Positions 1 to 15,200 of a DNA stretch of 64,000 bases are shown here, in pieces; within the stretch, counting starts at the first letter, position 1, and each line of letters opens with the position of its first letter. A model generated the notes under the pieces. That model did no database searches. It saw nothing but the letters and a program-made list of their open reading frames with translations, and was not told the origin of the DNA. The position numbers and the translations under genes are program-made. The stretch comes from Oncomelania hupensis (lineage: Eukaryota; Mollusca; Gastropoda; Littorinimorpha; Pomatiopsidae), in NCBI GenBank assembly GCA_036898135.1, contig CM072523.1:33232364-33296363 (forward strand). Reading direction: 5' to 3'.

Positions 1-75
1 ATGTTTTTTTTCCGCAAGACTGGATACAAATAAATTTACAACTAATTCTGACAGAAAATAAATTATGCCACTAAC

Positions 76-222
76 CCTCATCAAGTTGGACCCGCCATTT
101 TCTGAGCCAATAGAGAACTTTCTCTCAGGGGTGGTGAAAGCCAGCAGCTCTCGCGTGATGCCCAGGTGACCTTCAAGCAGTGCCTCATCCACCTGAACCT
201 CACCCGTCTTCAAGGTGTGCTC
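76..222 (-). CDS. USP9X: USP9X exon 34 (last in window)
   Basis: Residues about 1467-1515, phase 0 at both ends. Contains [14 protein letters not shown], matching the conserved region just before the catalytic domain of USP9X. The donor reads AGG|GTTAGT. Positions 1-75 downstream are intron with nothing recognisable. Confidence 0.92.
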
Positions 223-3200
223 CTGTTGAATCACAAACGTAGGTGTTCACAAACTTTGTGTGTGGATAACTTGTGTGCACCAAATCAAGTGTAATAGATT
301 AAACTGTCATTTATAATGATAAAACTGATCTGAAACAACCCTTTTCTATCTCTAAGATATAAATACAAAGAGACAGAATCTAAATCTACTATGAACCAAG
401 ATCAAGTTATTATATTTGTGTAAAGAAACGGTGAGAATGTTCTAAATGAAGTTTCCACGAACAGAAATATATTTTATTTTTTAAAAATTGAAAGTAAGAT
501 TGTTCATCATGGTACAACTTCTCACATATTTTTGATTTGTTTTAAATTGTTATAATCTCTACAATTTACGAGAGCACTGATCACTCTATATACTAGTCAG
601 GGATAAACAGAGCTAGAAAAGTCAACACCCTCGTCATCATCATCACTATCACCATCACCACTAAATCACCCTCATCATCCCCTTTCTCATCATATTCCAT
701 AACCAACATCCTCCTACTTTCTTCATTCGCTGCCTCATCACTACTGCCATTTAGAAATCGTATTCACCCTGACTTTCTTCAGCCACTGGATCTGATTATT
801 GAGCAAGGTTTCTGAAGTGGACAGAGGGACATCAGTGCTGGCAGCGTAGCTCAACAAGCGACAGAGGAGATTGAAGTAGTCGTGAGACTGCTTGGCATGC
901 TCCTTGGCTGTTGTCTGAACAGAAATAACATTCGACAATAATAAAATACCAGACTTGCTTACCTGAAGAAGTGTTGACAGTACTCCAGGCAGCTCAAAAT
1001 CAGATTTTAGAAGCTTTGACCAGATTAACCAATTTTTTTGTCTTCTTGTAACACATTAATATTGACATTGTGCACAAAGTGTACTGAAATACATGTTTAC
1101 TAAGCAGGGCTAGAAATTAACTTTTTTCTTTGGGGGCCACCGGGCCCCTTGATTGAAAATTTTGAGGGCCCACAAGCAACTTTCGGGGCCCAACTTGAAA
1201 AATAATGCAAACAAAAAACAAAAGAATTATTGACAATATAATAAGTAGAAAGTACAATTTGTCTGAAAATCTAAAATAAAAACAATTGAATTTCCAATTT
1301 TGCTGAGTGATGTCATTTTTATTTGCCTTTTCTTTCACTTTCAAACATTACCAACAAAAAAAGGGGAAAAAAACACACACACACATTCAGTGACACACAT
1401 ATTCCAGTGACTAGTGAGCCTGAAATGGCCATTAATTAAACAAAATAGAAAAAAATCAAGTGAGTCTCTTGTATAATACTTTTCAGTTTTGTGACTGAGT
1501 ATTGCACAATACACATCATTAAATTGTTAAAATGAGTAACCTAACAAAAAATCTGACCTCAATGCACAAAAGTTCAAAACAAAACCATGAAAGGAAACTA
1601 AACTTAACAGTACTCTTCCTCGTTCACTTCAAGGCCATGCCATGGAAATCTTTTTTTCCACCCTTCATTGTAGTTCCTTGATCTTTTTTCCTCTTCATAC
1701 TTATTTTTTCTCTCTTTTTCTTGTTCTTTCCTTTCGTCGACGTTTTCTTCTGGCGTCTTTCGCTTCCCAAAAATTGGAAAATACGCCATTGACGATTGTT
1801 TTAGCAACTGTATGGCGACGATATGTAGCCATACTTTCGTACTTGCAAAGATGGACATTTTGCACTTATGTTGTGCCATAGCCTTTTGTTTATTATATTA
1901 AAAAGATATTGAAGTGTATATTAAACTTTTGAGTGCAAAATTAAAGACTTTTCGCTTCTTTTCTGTTGTTTTTTTCTGTCCAAATTTAGGGCATCGGTGA
2001 GGGTTGCTTCCCTTGGCCCAAATACGAAACTGCCAAGTAGAGCTAGCTGTAGCAGACGAATTATTTTGCGGGCCAAGCGGGCCCTTCGTTTTTCAACTTT
2101 CCGAGCCCGAAATCAACTTTTCGGGTTTTTAGCCCCGGGCCCCCGCTAATTTCGAGCCCTTCTAAGCAAATAATAACATATCAAATGAACGGACAAGTGA
2201 AGTGTTCTCAGTTCAGGTCAACGTTTTGCAGAAGAGGGCTAATAAATTTACTTTCACATAAGCATAATTACACATACTTCAGGTTACAATGTATGCATGT
2301 ATTAGGCACCTGTGTTTTTGTCTGCACCTGGAAAAAATCTAGGGATGGACATATGGCCTTTAGCAGCTTCTTCAAACTTTTCATATGATTCTGATGATAC
2401 GCGCTTTCGCAGTCATTGCAACAGAGTGTGCAACGGTGAAGTCGATTGTGCACAAATGGCATCAGGCAAACTCTGACCCTTTCGGAGATGTAGCCAGACA
2501 AGACCATTTTTTGATGTAGACTTAAAAAAAAAACTTTCTTTCTGGCCTGCTGTTTAGCTTCTGATTAATCTTTATTCATTTTTTCAGCCACTGAGCCAGT
2601 ATACACAGCACTAAGCAGAATGGAGGAAACTGGAACACAAGTGCGGCAAACTTAAGATATGTGCACATGCGCCACTTCGGTAAGGGAAATAACTACACTG
2701 CGCATCCTTTTAATCAGAAGAAAAGAAAAAAAAATTTTTTGTTGACCGTACTTTTAGCGAGCTGATGAGACAACCGTACTCCAAGGCTAAATTGCCTAAG
2801 GAATACCGCGACCGAACCTATAATAGGCAAGTCTGAAATGCCTTACTGACTGTAGGAATCAAGCCAACTACTCATCCCTGTCTGCAGACATATGGGAGAA
2901 TTGCAATATGGGAGAATTGCATCTACTGTCCTGGACATTTGTGTTGTCAAAAGAACGTGTATAAATGCAAAATTCTACAACCTTCCGTGACATGTGACCC
3001 TTTAAAAAAACAACACTCAAATGATTGGGATATTACAAACCACTAACATCTATCTGTGTGTTTTTTCTAATAATTAGTCTATGTGATAGATATAGGCAGC
3101 TTGCCTATTTAAAAGAATACATGTTGACAGTACTCCATGCAGCTCAAAACCAGATTTTGGAAACAAAAACCAGACTTAAAAAAAAAAAAATCTTTAACGC

Positions 3201-6200
3201 ATTAATATTGACATTGTGCACAAAGTGTTATAAAATACATATAGAAATGCATGTTTCCTAAGCAAATAATACTACTAAGTATAAAATGAAACGACAAGTG
3301 AAGACTTCAGGTCAAGGTTTTGCAGAAGAGGGTAAATAAACTTTCTTTCACATAAGCAACACACTACCCGTACTTATGGACATATCAGTGTAAAATGAAA
3401 ACCTTATAACTCACTTTTGACACGAAAACTATTTTTTGCACCATTCGATTACTTGAATTTGTGTCAATTTTTCTGTAGAATTATTGTAACTATACTCCAA
3501 AAATAAAGTATACAAATCCTTATGTACCTATTTCTTAGAATGTGAAAACCTCGTATGCTAGAGATATGTGGTTTACATTGAATTATGTGACCTCAAATAG
3601 TTTCGATGGCGCGAAATATGAGGTTAGGATTTTGTTTTGAAAAATATATTAAATATGAGCATCGGCTTTTCCAAACCGCAGACCATGCAATGTCCCATTG
3701 GTGAGATGGTGTGGGTGGGTAGTGGTAAAGGTGATATCCAGTCACTTTAGCTTCAAGACAGCCGAAGGGTAATAAATATCCCTTGTGTGTAGAAGATGGT
3801 TTTTTAGTCACTGCTTGAGATTTCAGCAGTAAGGTCATATGTATGGGGTGGTGCGTGAACCTACAAAGCAGTCAGTAAGCCAGAGAACCTTCACGCAAAC
3901 ATGTGATAGCCTCCCCATCTCTTTATGGGGTTTGCGAGTTGTTTGTTTGTACGTCTTTCAAACCCTGGCCATTTTGGAGATGTAGTCAGACAAGACAAGT
4001 TTGTGTTGTAAAAAAAAAAAAAGGTAAAGGTAGTCCCATAGCCTTGTGGCCGTAGGGGAGCGTGATGTTGGAGATCACACTTATCTTGGGCCAGCGTAAT
4101 GAGGGTGATGCCCAACTCTCTCCCTCGCTGCTTTACCTTCCCCACCCTCAAGAGAGTAGGTACTCAATCACAGTTGAGTCAACTGGGGGCGTTGTTGTTT
4201 GTCGCTTCACACCTTAGCGGTCACCCATCCAAGTGCTAACCGCACCGGACGGTGCTTCACTTTCGACACAGTGGCGAGTGCTCCAACCACTGCACTATCC
4301 GACACCCACAGTTTGTGTTGTAGACTTTCAAAAAAAAAATTTCTTTCTGGTCTGCCGTTTAGTTTTTGGTTAATCATTATTCGCATCGGGAGAACGGCCT
4401 GCATCATGGCTTCGCTTCATTATTCAGCTAGTAAACACAGCATTGAGCAGAACTGAGGAAACCGGAACACAAGAGTGACGAGCTTACAATATGTGTGCAT
4501 GCGCCACCTCGGTCAGGGAAATATCTATACTGCACGTCTTTTAATCAGAGGAGGAAAAAAAAAATTGAATGTGTTTTTAGCGAGCTGACCAGATGACTGT
4601 GATGTAAGGCTAAATTGCTTACGAATACGGTGGACGAACGTATGGTAGGCAATTCTGTATAAATAAGCACACCTTCCACATTCAGCCACACACACAAGAA
4701 CTAAATAAAACAAGAAATAAGTGAACAAATGAATGTAAGTTCGAATTCTATACCTGTAGAACTGTGAAGAGCAGAGTGATGAGGAAAATAAGCGGGACAG
4801 AGTTGTTGATGCATCGGGTGGCTATCAAGAAAAACTGCTCTGACGCACTCACTCGTATTGAGCGACTGAAACAAAAGAATGTCGAACATGCTGAAAAATG
4901 TAGAATGGAGAAGCATGTGGTTTAGATTTCACCCACAACGAAGGAACCTATGTCTGTCACTTCAACAAAGAACACATTTAATACAGTGAAGGTTGGACAG
5001 TTGTGGACCTAGGATTGACTTGACTAAATCAAATCTTTCAACATAGCTAATCTTTTTTAAGATCATCAAAAACTTTTTTTTCAATCATGAACACACATTT
5101 TATTGTACTTCAACACATACAGACCTCGATGTATGCATCTATTATATAATTTGCACTTTATGGGTAAGATATTAACTGCTTAGCTCACCTTATGTGTGCC
5201 ACATTAGGCTCACTACACAGTTTGATGCCAGTATGAGGAACAGAGCTTATTCTAGGATTTTGAGGAAGTGGGGGCAGGCCCCCCTTCCTTGAAAAAAAAA
5301 AAAGGGGGGGGGGGTTTAGGCCCCCCTCTGACCAAAACAGTGGGGGCGTCTTCTCGGCATTTATTCACAACTTTCCGGCACCTCTCATAAAAACTCGTGG
5401 GTATCGCCATTATAAATTAAAACGAGATTATATGAAACCAAGTTCCGATTTGGCTTGTTTTGCTTTTATCAAAGCTTGATGCGTGACTTTTAAATATGGC
5501 AAATTGCCGAAAACGACGATTGTTAGAGCCAGAAAACGAGTGGGATAAGTATAAAAACGGTGGAGGAAGTACATGCTCAGTGAAAGAATGCAAAAAACAA
5601 TCGTAGAGGCCTGTATTTGTGGCGACTTCGGAGGTGCGTCGATCATCGACAGAAAGTGAAACAGGACCTGAAAACTCTTGTAGTTTTCCATAGCTTCGCC
5701 GTCGCAACCTTCACAAAGCACGAAGTAACTGACTATGTTAGGTTAGCGTTGTGGCCAAGTGGGCTAAGGCGGGACTAACTTGCATTGTCCACAAGCCAGA
5801 AACCAATGGCGCCTGACAGGTGTGGGTTCGAGCCAGCATCTGGGCGTTATGTTTTTCCGAATATTTTTCAAAAATTCACAAATAATGTTAGGTAGGTAGG
5901 GTTTAGGCGCGCCACTGGCGATAGAAAGGGATAATAAACTGCAGCAAAAAAAATAAAAATATGTGAGGGTACGATACAGGTGGCCAGTGACACATGTTAT
6001 TATTCTTGAATATTTGGAAATAACTCACTAAAACACGCGGAGAAAAAAACCCGGAAGTATTTTTCATAGAGGGGATTCCCGTTGGTGCATAGGATAGCAG
6101 AAAAGTGTGAATAGGGTGTACACACAAACAAATATCCATATCTGTTTTCTCCCGTGATGTTCCCGGATAAACTGTGAAACAGTCAATTGTCGCATTCTCT

Positions 6201-9200
6201 CCAAACAGTAAGTACACACAAATCGCAGACAAAATATATCACAAACTGGTATCTGCAACCTTGCTTTCACAACTGTTGCATAAAAGCTCTGCTATTTTAG
6301 AAGATCAGTCATGTGAAAACAGTGTGACTGTTTTCTTCACAGTTCCTCCACTGAATTCGAAGTCGAAAAGCGTGCGCTTTTTCGAAGCCATTCTGATTCT
6401 GATTGTAAACCAGTCCCAACCGGTCAGGTTCATCGATGCCACACTCAGAAGAAAGGTGACTGGTCAATAAGAATAGCATCGGCCAATGAAAATTTGAGAC
6501 ACATCGCATATACAAGAGAGCAACTTCCGTTTAACTCCAGTTTCCGCTACGCCCTAGCAGACGACAGAAATGTCACAGTAAAGCCCGCTTCAATCAAGAC
6601 ATGTAGCGGGATATTTCCAATCTCCGCAAGATCGCGAACGCGCTCGTCGAATTTCTTTGCGGGAAAAAAACTTTTTGTGCGTGATCCCGCGCCCTAGAAT
6701 AAGCTCTGAGGAAATGCCTGGGTTACATATCCACTGCTGAGCTGACCCTAGATGAGTCATACTAAGCTCACCTCACAACCTTGTGCTAGTGCAGTTCGGG
6801 TTACTCACAGCTTCTCATTACGACGACGAATGAGGTCTTATAAACCCATTTTCTGATTTCACGTTACAACTGACAAAACCCACTCACTTTGTTCTGCAGA
6901 TGAGCAACAAGTCGATAACGAATGCTTGCCATGCCTTGTCTTTCTGCAAAGCATCAATGCCAGCTGGAAACAAGGCTAGGCATACCGTCAGTGTTTCCAG
7001 TGCTTCCCTTGCTAACGCTATATCCTCCAGGTCTGTTTGGATGGCTTCTTTGGGCTGCAACATGGGTTTCAGTTATTTCATTATTTACAAACAATTATTT
7101 CATTAATCTCATAAACCAGAATGATAGCTGGAAAACATTATGTCACAAATCTGTGGAGAACATAAACATAAGAAAAAAATCAGTCTAAACCTGCCCAATT
7201 CTGATTAAATCGTTATCCCATTTCAAAAGAAACCTATGAGGAGGTAGTAGAATAAATCCTATCTAGCCTTTACTGGTAAAGACAACAAAACAAAACATCA
7301 AATGTTCTCATCTTACAGATTTTTTGAAATTATTATTTATTGCCCTCACTGTTTCATGTGCTTTGTGAACATCCTCCACTGAGGCATGAAGAAGATGTAA
7401 CGAACAACTGCTGGCTGCCCATGCAATCTTCTGTATTGACTTCACCGTGTTCAGATCTGGCATGACGTACGTTGCCTGGAACAAAGATAACATCAAGGCA
7501 TAAAGAACAAATAAAACCCACAGCAGAGACAAAACAATAGGACTTAGTTTTATTCTAAAAACATTTACAGGGTAAAAACCTGTCTCGCAATTTTTTTTGG
7601 ACAAAAGATCTTTCTAGATCAAGGCCGATATGGCAAGTATTAATGTTTCAGTTTAAGCAAGACATAGAAAGCTTCCGAAGGAACAAGCATGACACATTCT
7701 GAATAAGTTGCTATATTCTAGCTGGATTTGAACTGTTGATCTCCTATAAAGAAAGTTTGGTCATGGGATGGGTTAGTTAATTACCCAAGACAAACAGCAA
7801 TAATAACAAAATGAAACCACACCCAAAATGTAAAACAGACCTGCCTATCCCTCTGGTATAGAATGTGTGGTTTGGGATGTTCAAAATTAGGCAAATGTGT
7901 AGTTTGGCTGCTGAGTGTGTAGTTTTTCATGTGGATCAATTGCAATACTCAAAACAGAACAAAAAAATAAAAACAATACTACACGAATAAGCTTGACAAT
8001 TTAAAATCCACACAAAATGGTGGTGAAACAGCATGAGCTCGCCATGGTAATGAGGGGCATCTTGACCATCCCCCATAGCAGCGACCACTGTACAAGTTTT
8101 TTTTCTTGTGTGAGGAAGAACCGAACAGCCCAGAAAGCCAGTCTATCAGACAACACACTAGAAAGCCTGCTTGTTTTGAAGTCAAACCACCTTGGACAAG
8201 CTGCAGCTCTGAAAAGTATCTACTCAAAAAGCTTGAAGGTAGTGAAAAAATAAACCCGTCTCAACAATGTGTCTGTAACTGCAGCTTAACATTTCTTGCT
8301 GTGTTTGACATCTGATATGCCTGTTTATTTAACATGGGCTGTCCAAGGTATTTACATCAGCATGTCTTGCAAATTTGTTGTTTGAGTTTTATGTGATCAG
8401 CTACCCAAAATGATAGTAGATACTGCACAACTTGCACAATGTACTGCAGACACCTGCATACATATTGTTTTTGGATAGTTTGCATTGTGTCAGTTAGGAC
8501 TGTTTCATATGAAAGGTTTATGTTAGAAATTAGTTTACCTTTCTCATTATAAAAAATAAACTTGTTTAATCTGTATTTTGTGTGGATTTTTAATTATCAT
8601 ACTTTGTGTACCCCATTTAACTTATATTACAATTTGTTTTGGACCAGTGTTATAAAAATGATCCATACCATTAAATCAGCTTAATGGCTTGTGACTTTGA
8701 ATTAGTGCTTTCTTCTAGATGACTTTTTTGTGTACAAACTGTAGATCCTGACAAGTGACAGTATTGTGTTTCATGAATACCCTTGTCTGTTAGCACTTCA
8801 CTTGTTTCTACTAATTCTAATGATTTTTTAGAGGATTTGTTAGTAGGTACAACTTAAATTTACTGCAGTCACCTGGCTGTGCAGATCTTTTTTGTTTGTT
8901 TGTAATATTGTTTGCATTTTGTCAGAAGGAAAATGTATGTATGGCAGTTGTATAATATAACAAACTTTTGACAATTAAAAAAATTAACCTTCCTGGACAA
9001 GGCTGCAAATGTTTACCCATGGTTGATCAATTTCCGCCTTCACAAAACAGTCCATTTTCTTCTGCTTCGGCCAGCTTTTCTCAAATTCCTTATGAGAAAC
9101 ACTTTTCAAGTGGCGACCACAGTCGTAAAAGCCCATTAAGCTTCACAGAAAAATCTTAGAAGCACACATTTCAGTGGTCGAAACGCTTTCCTTTCTTTGA

Positions 9201-12200
9201 AGAAATCAGGTAAGGATTATTGTTCATGGTACTTTTGAAGAAATGCTTGGCTTGCAGCTTGATTCACTTTCTTCTTCTTACTGGGTGGCGTTTTATCCAA
9301 GTCCTTTCTTCACTAGAATCTATTGTGATTCGTCTCAATCGCTCTCCGTTCTTCTGCCATTGTTTTCATGGTGAAGAAACTCGTTCAGTGAAGCGGTTGA
9401 ACAAGACACCCACGGTACTTGTACTACCAGTTTACTGTGCTATTCTTCCAGGAGCGCCATCAATTATTGAAAAGTATGGACCGAAATTCGCTCGTGCTTT
9501 CTTGATTTTAAAAAAAATCATGGATTTAAAAAATGTGTAGTGAAATAAAATTGTTTGCGTATTTTGAGAAGAGCATGCATAGTTGAGTAGTTTGGGGGAT
9601 GAATTCCTGGTTTACTACACTCAATGTGTAGTGGTGGCAGGTCTGTTGAAAGCATCTCTCACCTGAGCTCCCATCTGCTGGCCAAGCCTTGACGCCACAG
9701 CGCGTAATGTGAACTCTGTTTCCTGAGTGGGAATGTAGTGCAACGCCTGTTGCAATGCAGCCGCCTGATGGTGCTGCTGTGCTGACACCGTCACGGTTGG
9801 ATGCTCAGAACTGCAGGCCTCCACCACCACCTGTTTAATGAAGGACTAACATCATTACGACTTAGCTGTGCCTTTTTTGCATGCAGCAGGCACAATCAAC
9901 ATGCTCTTTTCTTACCACCCTTTCACAATTTTACACCCAAAGTAGAGAAATCACTGGAAGTAACAACTGCAACTAAAACGACATGAAAGATTATTATCTT
10001 CAGAAATACTAGTGTCGTTTTCTTTTTTATAACAAAGATTTCAATTCTTTACTTTTAGTAATAATGGTTTCCAGTTTGATCATATATGTTTTTAAATTGA
10101 CTTCTGTTTAAATATATATAGTTTTTTAAACGGACTTCTGTTTAAGAATGCTATATAGGTTTAACCATCCCCCTCCTATTCCCTCCCCTCTTCCTCCTGA
10201 GCTCATTCATTCTCAAAATAATCTAATTGCACTATTTTGGGGGACTGTGCAGGAATTCCTTTCACATAAAATATTTTATGTAGAAAACAGAAAGAGAAGG
10301 GGTGAGAGAGGGAGAAAGAAAGGGTCAACTAGAAGGGCAATGCCCATATGACTCGCATGCTCTTTATGGAACTCACAATATTTAACATGAAAATGACTGC
10401 CCAGAAAAAAAATTTTAAATAATAAAATGGTGGCATTGAAATGCAAAGTAATACCGACTTTGATTTTTCTATGCTCTTGACCTTAAGATGACCTTGACCT
10501 CCAGTTCCACACATTCATGTACTATCAAATAAACTACAGCTAAAAATTGTATGCCCCAAAACTGACCTTGGGATGACCTTGACCTTCAGTGACCTTGACC
10601 CTCACATGACCTCCCATGCATGTCTGATCAAATAACCCAAAGTTGTTGCATACTATGGGTTAAACAGCCATTCCGCTGTACAATGAACTATTTTTTGTAT
10701 GTTTTTTGCAAGGATTAAAATGACCTTGATCTTCAAGATCAATGCTTAAATGGGACATATATGAAAGATCAATCTATCATCTCTAAATACAAAAGTTTGT
10801 ACTTATATCTCTTATAAATTGGACATCTCCAGTGATCTTGATTTTGGAGGTTGACCAAATTTGTATAGTATGCGTTTCTCGTTCAATATTAATAACCTAG
10901 AAAAATAGTGAAAGTTTGTAAAAATTTGTCATTTTTTAAACAAACATTCGATGACTTGTTCTTGACCTTGAAGTTAAGTCATTCATTCAGTGATCATTTA
11001 TGAGGTCTCATGAGTATAAACGATCTTACTAAGTTTGATTGTGATAGCTGAAATAGGTTTAGTATTTATCCACTTAGGATAAACTAAACTTTCTTTCCAT
11101 GTCTTTTTTTTTTTTTTTTAAACTATTTAGTAATCTTGTACAGATTTTAAAAAAATCTAACAATTTTTCTTTTTTGGGGTGAGTACATAAGACTTACATT
11201 GCTATGCATGTTACTATGCAAAAAGACATACCTGAACCTTTGCATGGGCTACCGTGGTGAGCATGAACTTGCAGATCTTCAGCACTGTCAAATAGGTTGT
11301 CCTGCAGACAAAAAAAAACGCACAATCAATTCAGTTCTATACCTTTATTTACTGTCTGCTCGTTAAACATTTTAGACCTCCCTCTCATTCACATTAATAT
11401 GAATACCCATAAAACTTGTGTAAAATGCAGGTCTTTCTCATCCAGGGTTTGAATACAAACCTCCAACATAAAAAATTAGGGACTTTTTACAGGGTTCATA
11501 CTCTAAAATCATCCCAAAATTCCCAAACTTTCAAGACCATATAAAAATTTTCCAAGACTAATAAACACTGATTGGATTGCTGAAATTTACCACAAATCAT
11601 TAAAACTGCAACTGACTTTTGCTTCTATTGGTAAAGGAAAAAAACTATTTTCCTGAGTTCTGAAAGGGAAATAACTATTTTTTTGGTGACCGTGAGAAAA
11701 CGAAAGTACACTTGACAGTTCTCTCTCCTCTGACATAAAAAAGGTTAAATTAATTCAACAGGGGCGGATTTTGCCAATGTTGATGGGGTGTGCACTCTTC
11801 CCTGAAACTATTAATGCGAAGTAGCTAAAGGGTCAAGACTTTTATCACGCAAGAATACAAATAAACACAACCAACATCACCATCTTTACTTCAGATCTTT
11901 AAGACGGCCCATTTAATCTTTAATTTCTTTTTCCAGTTTTGGAAGACTTGTTTCAATGTCCTTCAAATTTTTTCTGAGAGCGTTGCTTCCACTTAAAAGT
12001 GCTAGTCACTCCTGCTCTCGGCTTCTTCATATAGCTTGTCTGCCCTCATTCTTAGATGTCTGGCATCTTCCTCAGCTCCGGCCTTTTTAGTTTTTAAGCT
12101 AGTGAGCTTGTCCTCATCAGCTTTTCTTTTCTGTTCCCTCGCAAGTTCTGCTTCTGACTTTTTGGCATCATCAAGGTGCTGCTGATATTTGCCTCTTGCA

Positions 12201-15200
12201 GATAATGCAGACAGAAGCCATTCCTTGCTCACTGCTGCTTTCTCTACACCGCCAGCTCTGTGAACATGCTTTAAATATGCCTCTCAGCAACAAGCGTTTT
12301 CTGTGACATTCTCTACAGTCACTTCTTTGTTAACAAAAAAGCCTCTCTTAACTGATGCTTGCCCATGAGATAACAGTAGCAAATGCTTCATCCCCAACCA
12401 TAGTTTCTCAAATTGTTTCTGACCAGCAACACAAAAGAGTAGTGGTGTGTCAACTCTGTCTTCATCTCTATAAACTCTATAAATTTGGTTTTGGTTGTGC
12501 AATCATCCTGAATGAAATCAATCAAGTTGGAGAACTGACTAACAACCATGTCACAGGAAGATTCCCGCATTCTCCCTGCTTCCAGCAAGACATGCAGTTT
12601 TTTTGCATACATGACAAAAGACCTTGCACTTGTCACTGTCACGTTGAATCCAGTCTTAATAGTCTTTCCATCATGGAAAACGCATTTTTCCAAGGCGCCG
12701 GTTCAGAATTAACCACTTCACTTTAGCAAAATTTGCGGCCTGCAGACTGAGACGCTAATAGCTGAAAAGAGACTGGTTTTTGCCAGATGTTTATCAAAGG
12801 GACACTACTACTGCTGGAGAGAGAAAAAAGATGGCGGACTTGCTTACAGCAAATGATAATTTTCACGCACTGCAATTTCAAGTTTTAGATTTAGATAAAC
12901 AATTTTTATAGGGTCCATCGGACTGTCCGCCAAGAGTTGAATCAGGGCTACTCAAAACTATTCCAAATCAGATTAGACTGCTAACATTAAAAATTCATTA
13001 AACATTTATACAAAACCAGCCCAACCGACAAAATCCAACCAAGCACACAAACAAAATGACATGATCTATATAAGATAAAACAAACCAATGTCACATAAAA
13101 ATGTAAACATATTTTGACCAATGCAAACTTTAAAAATCTCATTAAAAGGTATCGAACCAAAATATTGTTCTCTCTCATCAACCAGATCAGCACACTCAGA
13201 CATAAAATGGCCGACGGAAAAGGATTAATCACATGCAAAGCACTAAGGTGGTTCTTCTTTTAAAAGGAAAATACGAGTGACATAAGTATGCCCAATATGA
13301 AGGTGAGCTAAAACAGTTTCTTCTTTGCGAATGGGCGCAAAGGATCTATTGGACTGATAAACCTGATTCAGAGCTAAATGAATTGCCTTGAGCTCAGCTG
13401 TATAAACAGAACAAAAATCAGGTATAAGCTGTTGCAAAGGTTGGTCAGGGCGTCTCTCAGAGTAGGTAGTCAAAAGCCATTTTTAAAAAATGATTTCCTC
13501 ATCACAAAACTGACATAGATTTAAAGAGCTTTTCATTCTGAACACAGTGGTATATTTTTTTTCCCCATAGGACAAATAGGTAAAAAGTTATTAATGTTTG
13601 AAAATGCCGAATGTTGGTGTTTTTTTGGCAACGTTTTGGAATTGAAGAAATTGACAACTTTGGAGTCTCAAAGTGAAGCCAATATTGATACCAGGAAGCT
13701 GATTTTTGACAGGTAACCCCTTCATATGTTATACTCCAAGCCCAATTTTCTTCAGGCCTCTCCCATGTAATGTTCAGCCGTTTTGGTGCTTCAAAGTTGG
13801 GAAATCATCAAATTCGCAGTGCGCGCCGGCAAATTATAGGCCTACTGGTGTGCTACTACGCTCAGCACGCGTGTCGCTTAACAGGCCTACGAGTACGCAA
13901 TGACCGCAAGAATTCCCGAACACCGTTTGGGTAGGCTTTTCTACGGCAAAGCGCTCCGCGATACAGTAATGCACAAATTAATAAATACCCTAGTTTTATA
14001 AAGGAAAGTCTGCTCTTTATTTCTTGCTAAGTTTTAAACTTCTAGTTAAAATCAAACTTACATCAAAACCGCTTTATCCACTTTGTTCGGCTCGTAACAA
14101 AACTTTTACACACGAGAGCCCCACAATACCTATATGTAAATGAAGCTAAGTATTAGATTGGTGATTTCAACTTTCACTTTGACAAACCTGATCACCCGGA
14201 CACAAAACGCCTATGCAGGTCACTTTCAAACCACAATCTTACACAACACATCATACAACCTACTCACCGTCTTGGCCACACCATTGACTGGATCATCACT
14301 CGCACCTCCGATAAACTCTTTCTCGACTCTGACATCTCCTCTGTACTCCCCTCCGACCACCTCGCTATTCTCGTCTTCCTCAATCTACCTCCCCCTCACA
14401 AACAACAACTCCTTGTCTCTCGCCGCAAACTAAAACCTGTCAACCGTGAGATCTTCTTTGCCGAAGCTGTCGACCTTCTCTCTGACTCTTCCTCCTCTGA
14501 TCTTGCATCTCACTTTGATTCCTCTCTCCGTAAACTTCTTGACAACCATGCCCCTGTCACCTCCTGCTCCAGGCCCGACCGACTCCCTTCCCCCTGGCTC
14601 ACCCATGAGATAGCAACGGCCAAGCGTGAGCGTCGGCAAGCTGAGCGCCGTTGGCGCTTATCTGGCCTAACCGTTCACAGACAGATTTTCCAAACCATCA
14701 GATCCAAAGTCTGCAGACTGATCTCTGATGCCAAACGCAAACACCTCCAAAACAAAATCCTAGAATCCACTTCTTCCAAAACTCTCTACGCTACGATGAA
14801 CAAACTCTTAGGCACACCTAAAGAATCTCCACTCCCCAACACACACAAAAAAGAAGAACTCCCATCCGCCTTTTCCACCTATTTCTCTGACAAAATTCAA
14901 TCTCTGCGCAACACACTTGACATTCTACCATCTCCGCCTTGCCCTCCTGACTCCCCCTTCACAGGCACCCCCCTCTCATTTTTCCGCTCTCTCTCTCAGG
15001 CAGAAGTTCTCAAAATCATAAAGACTATGTCTCTCAAAACCTGTGAACTAGACCCCCTCCCAGCTTCCCTGTATTTGGACGGTCTCCCAAAACTTCTGCC
15101 TTTCATCACCGATATCATCAACACCTCTCTAGAAACTGGCTCCGTTCCTGATATCTTCAAGTCTGCCATCGTTCGCCCTCTCCTCAAAAAACGCAACCTT

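Noticed and set aside
5745..5850. A functional Leu/Ser tRNA gene
   Set aside because: The acceptor arms do not pair and it lies within a MITE-like element.
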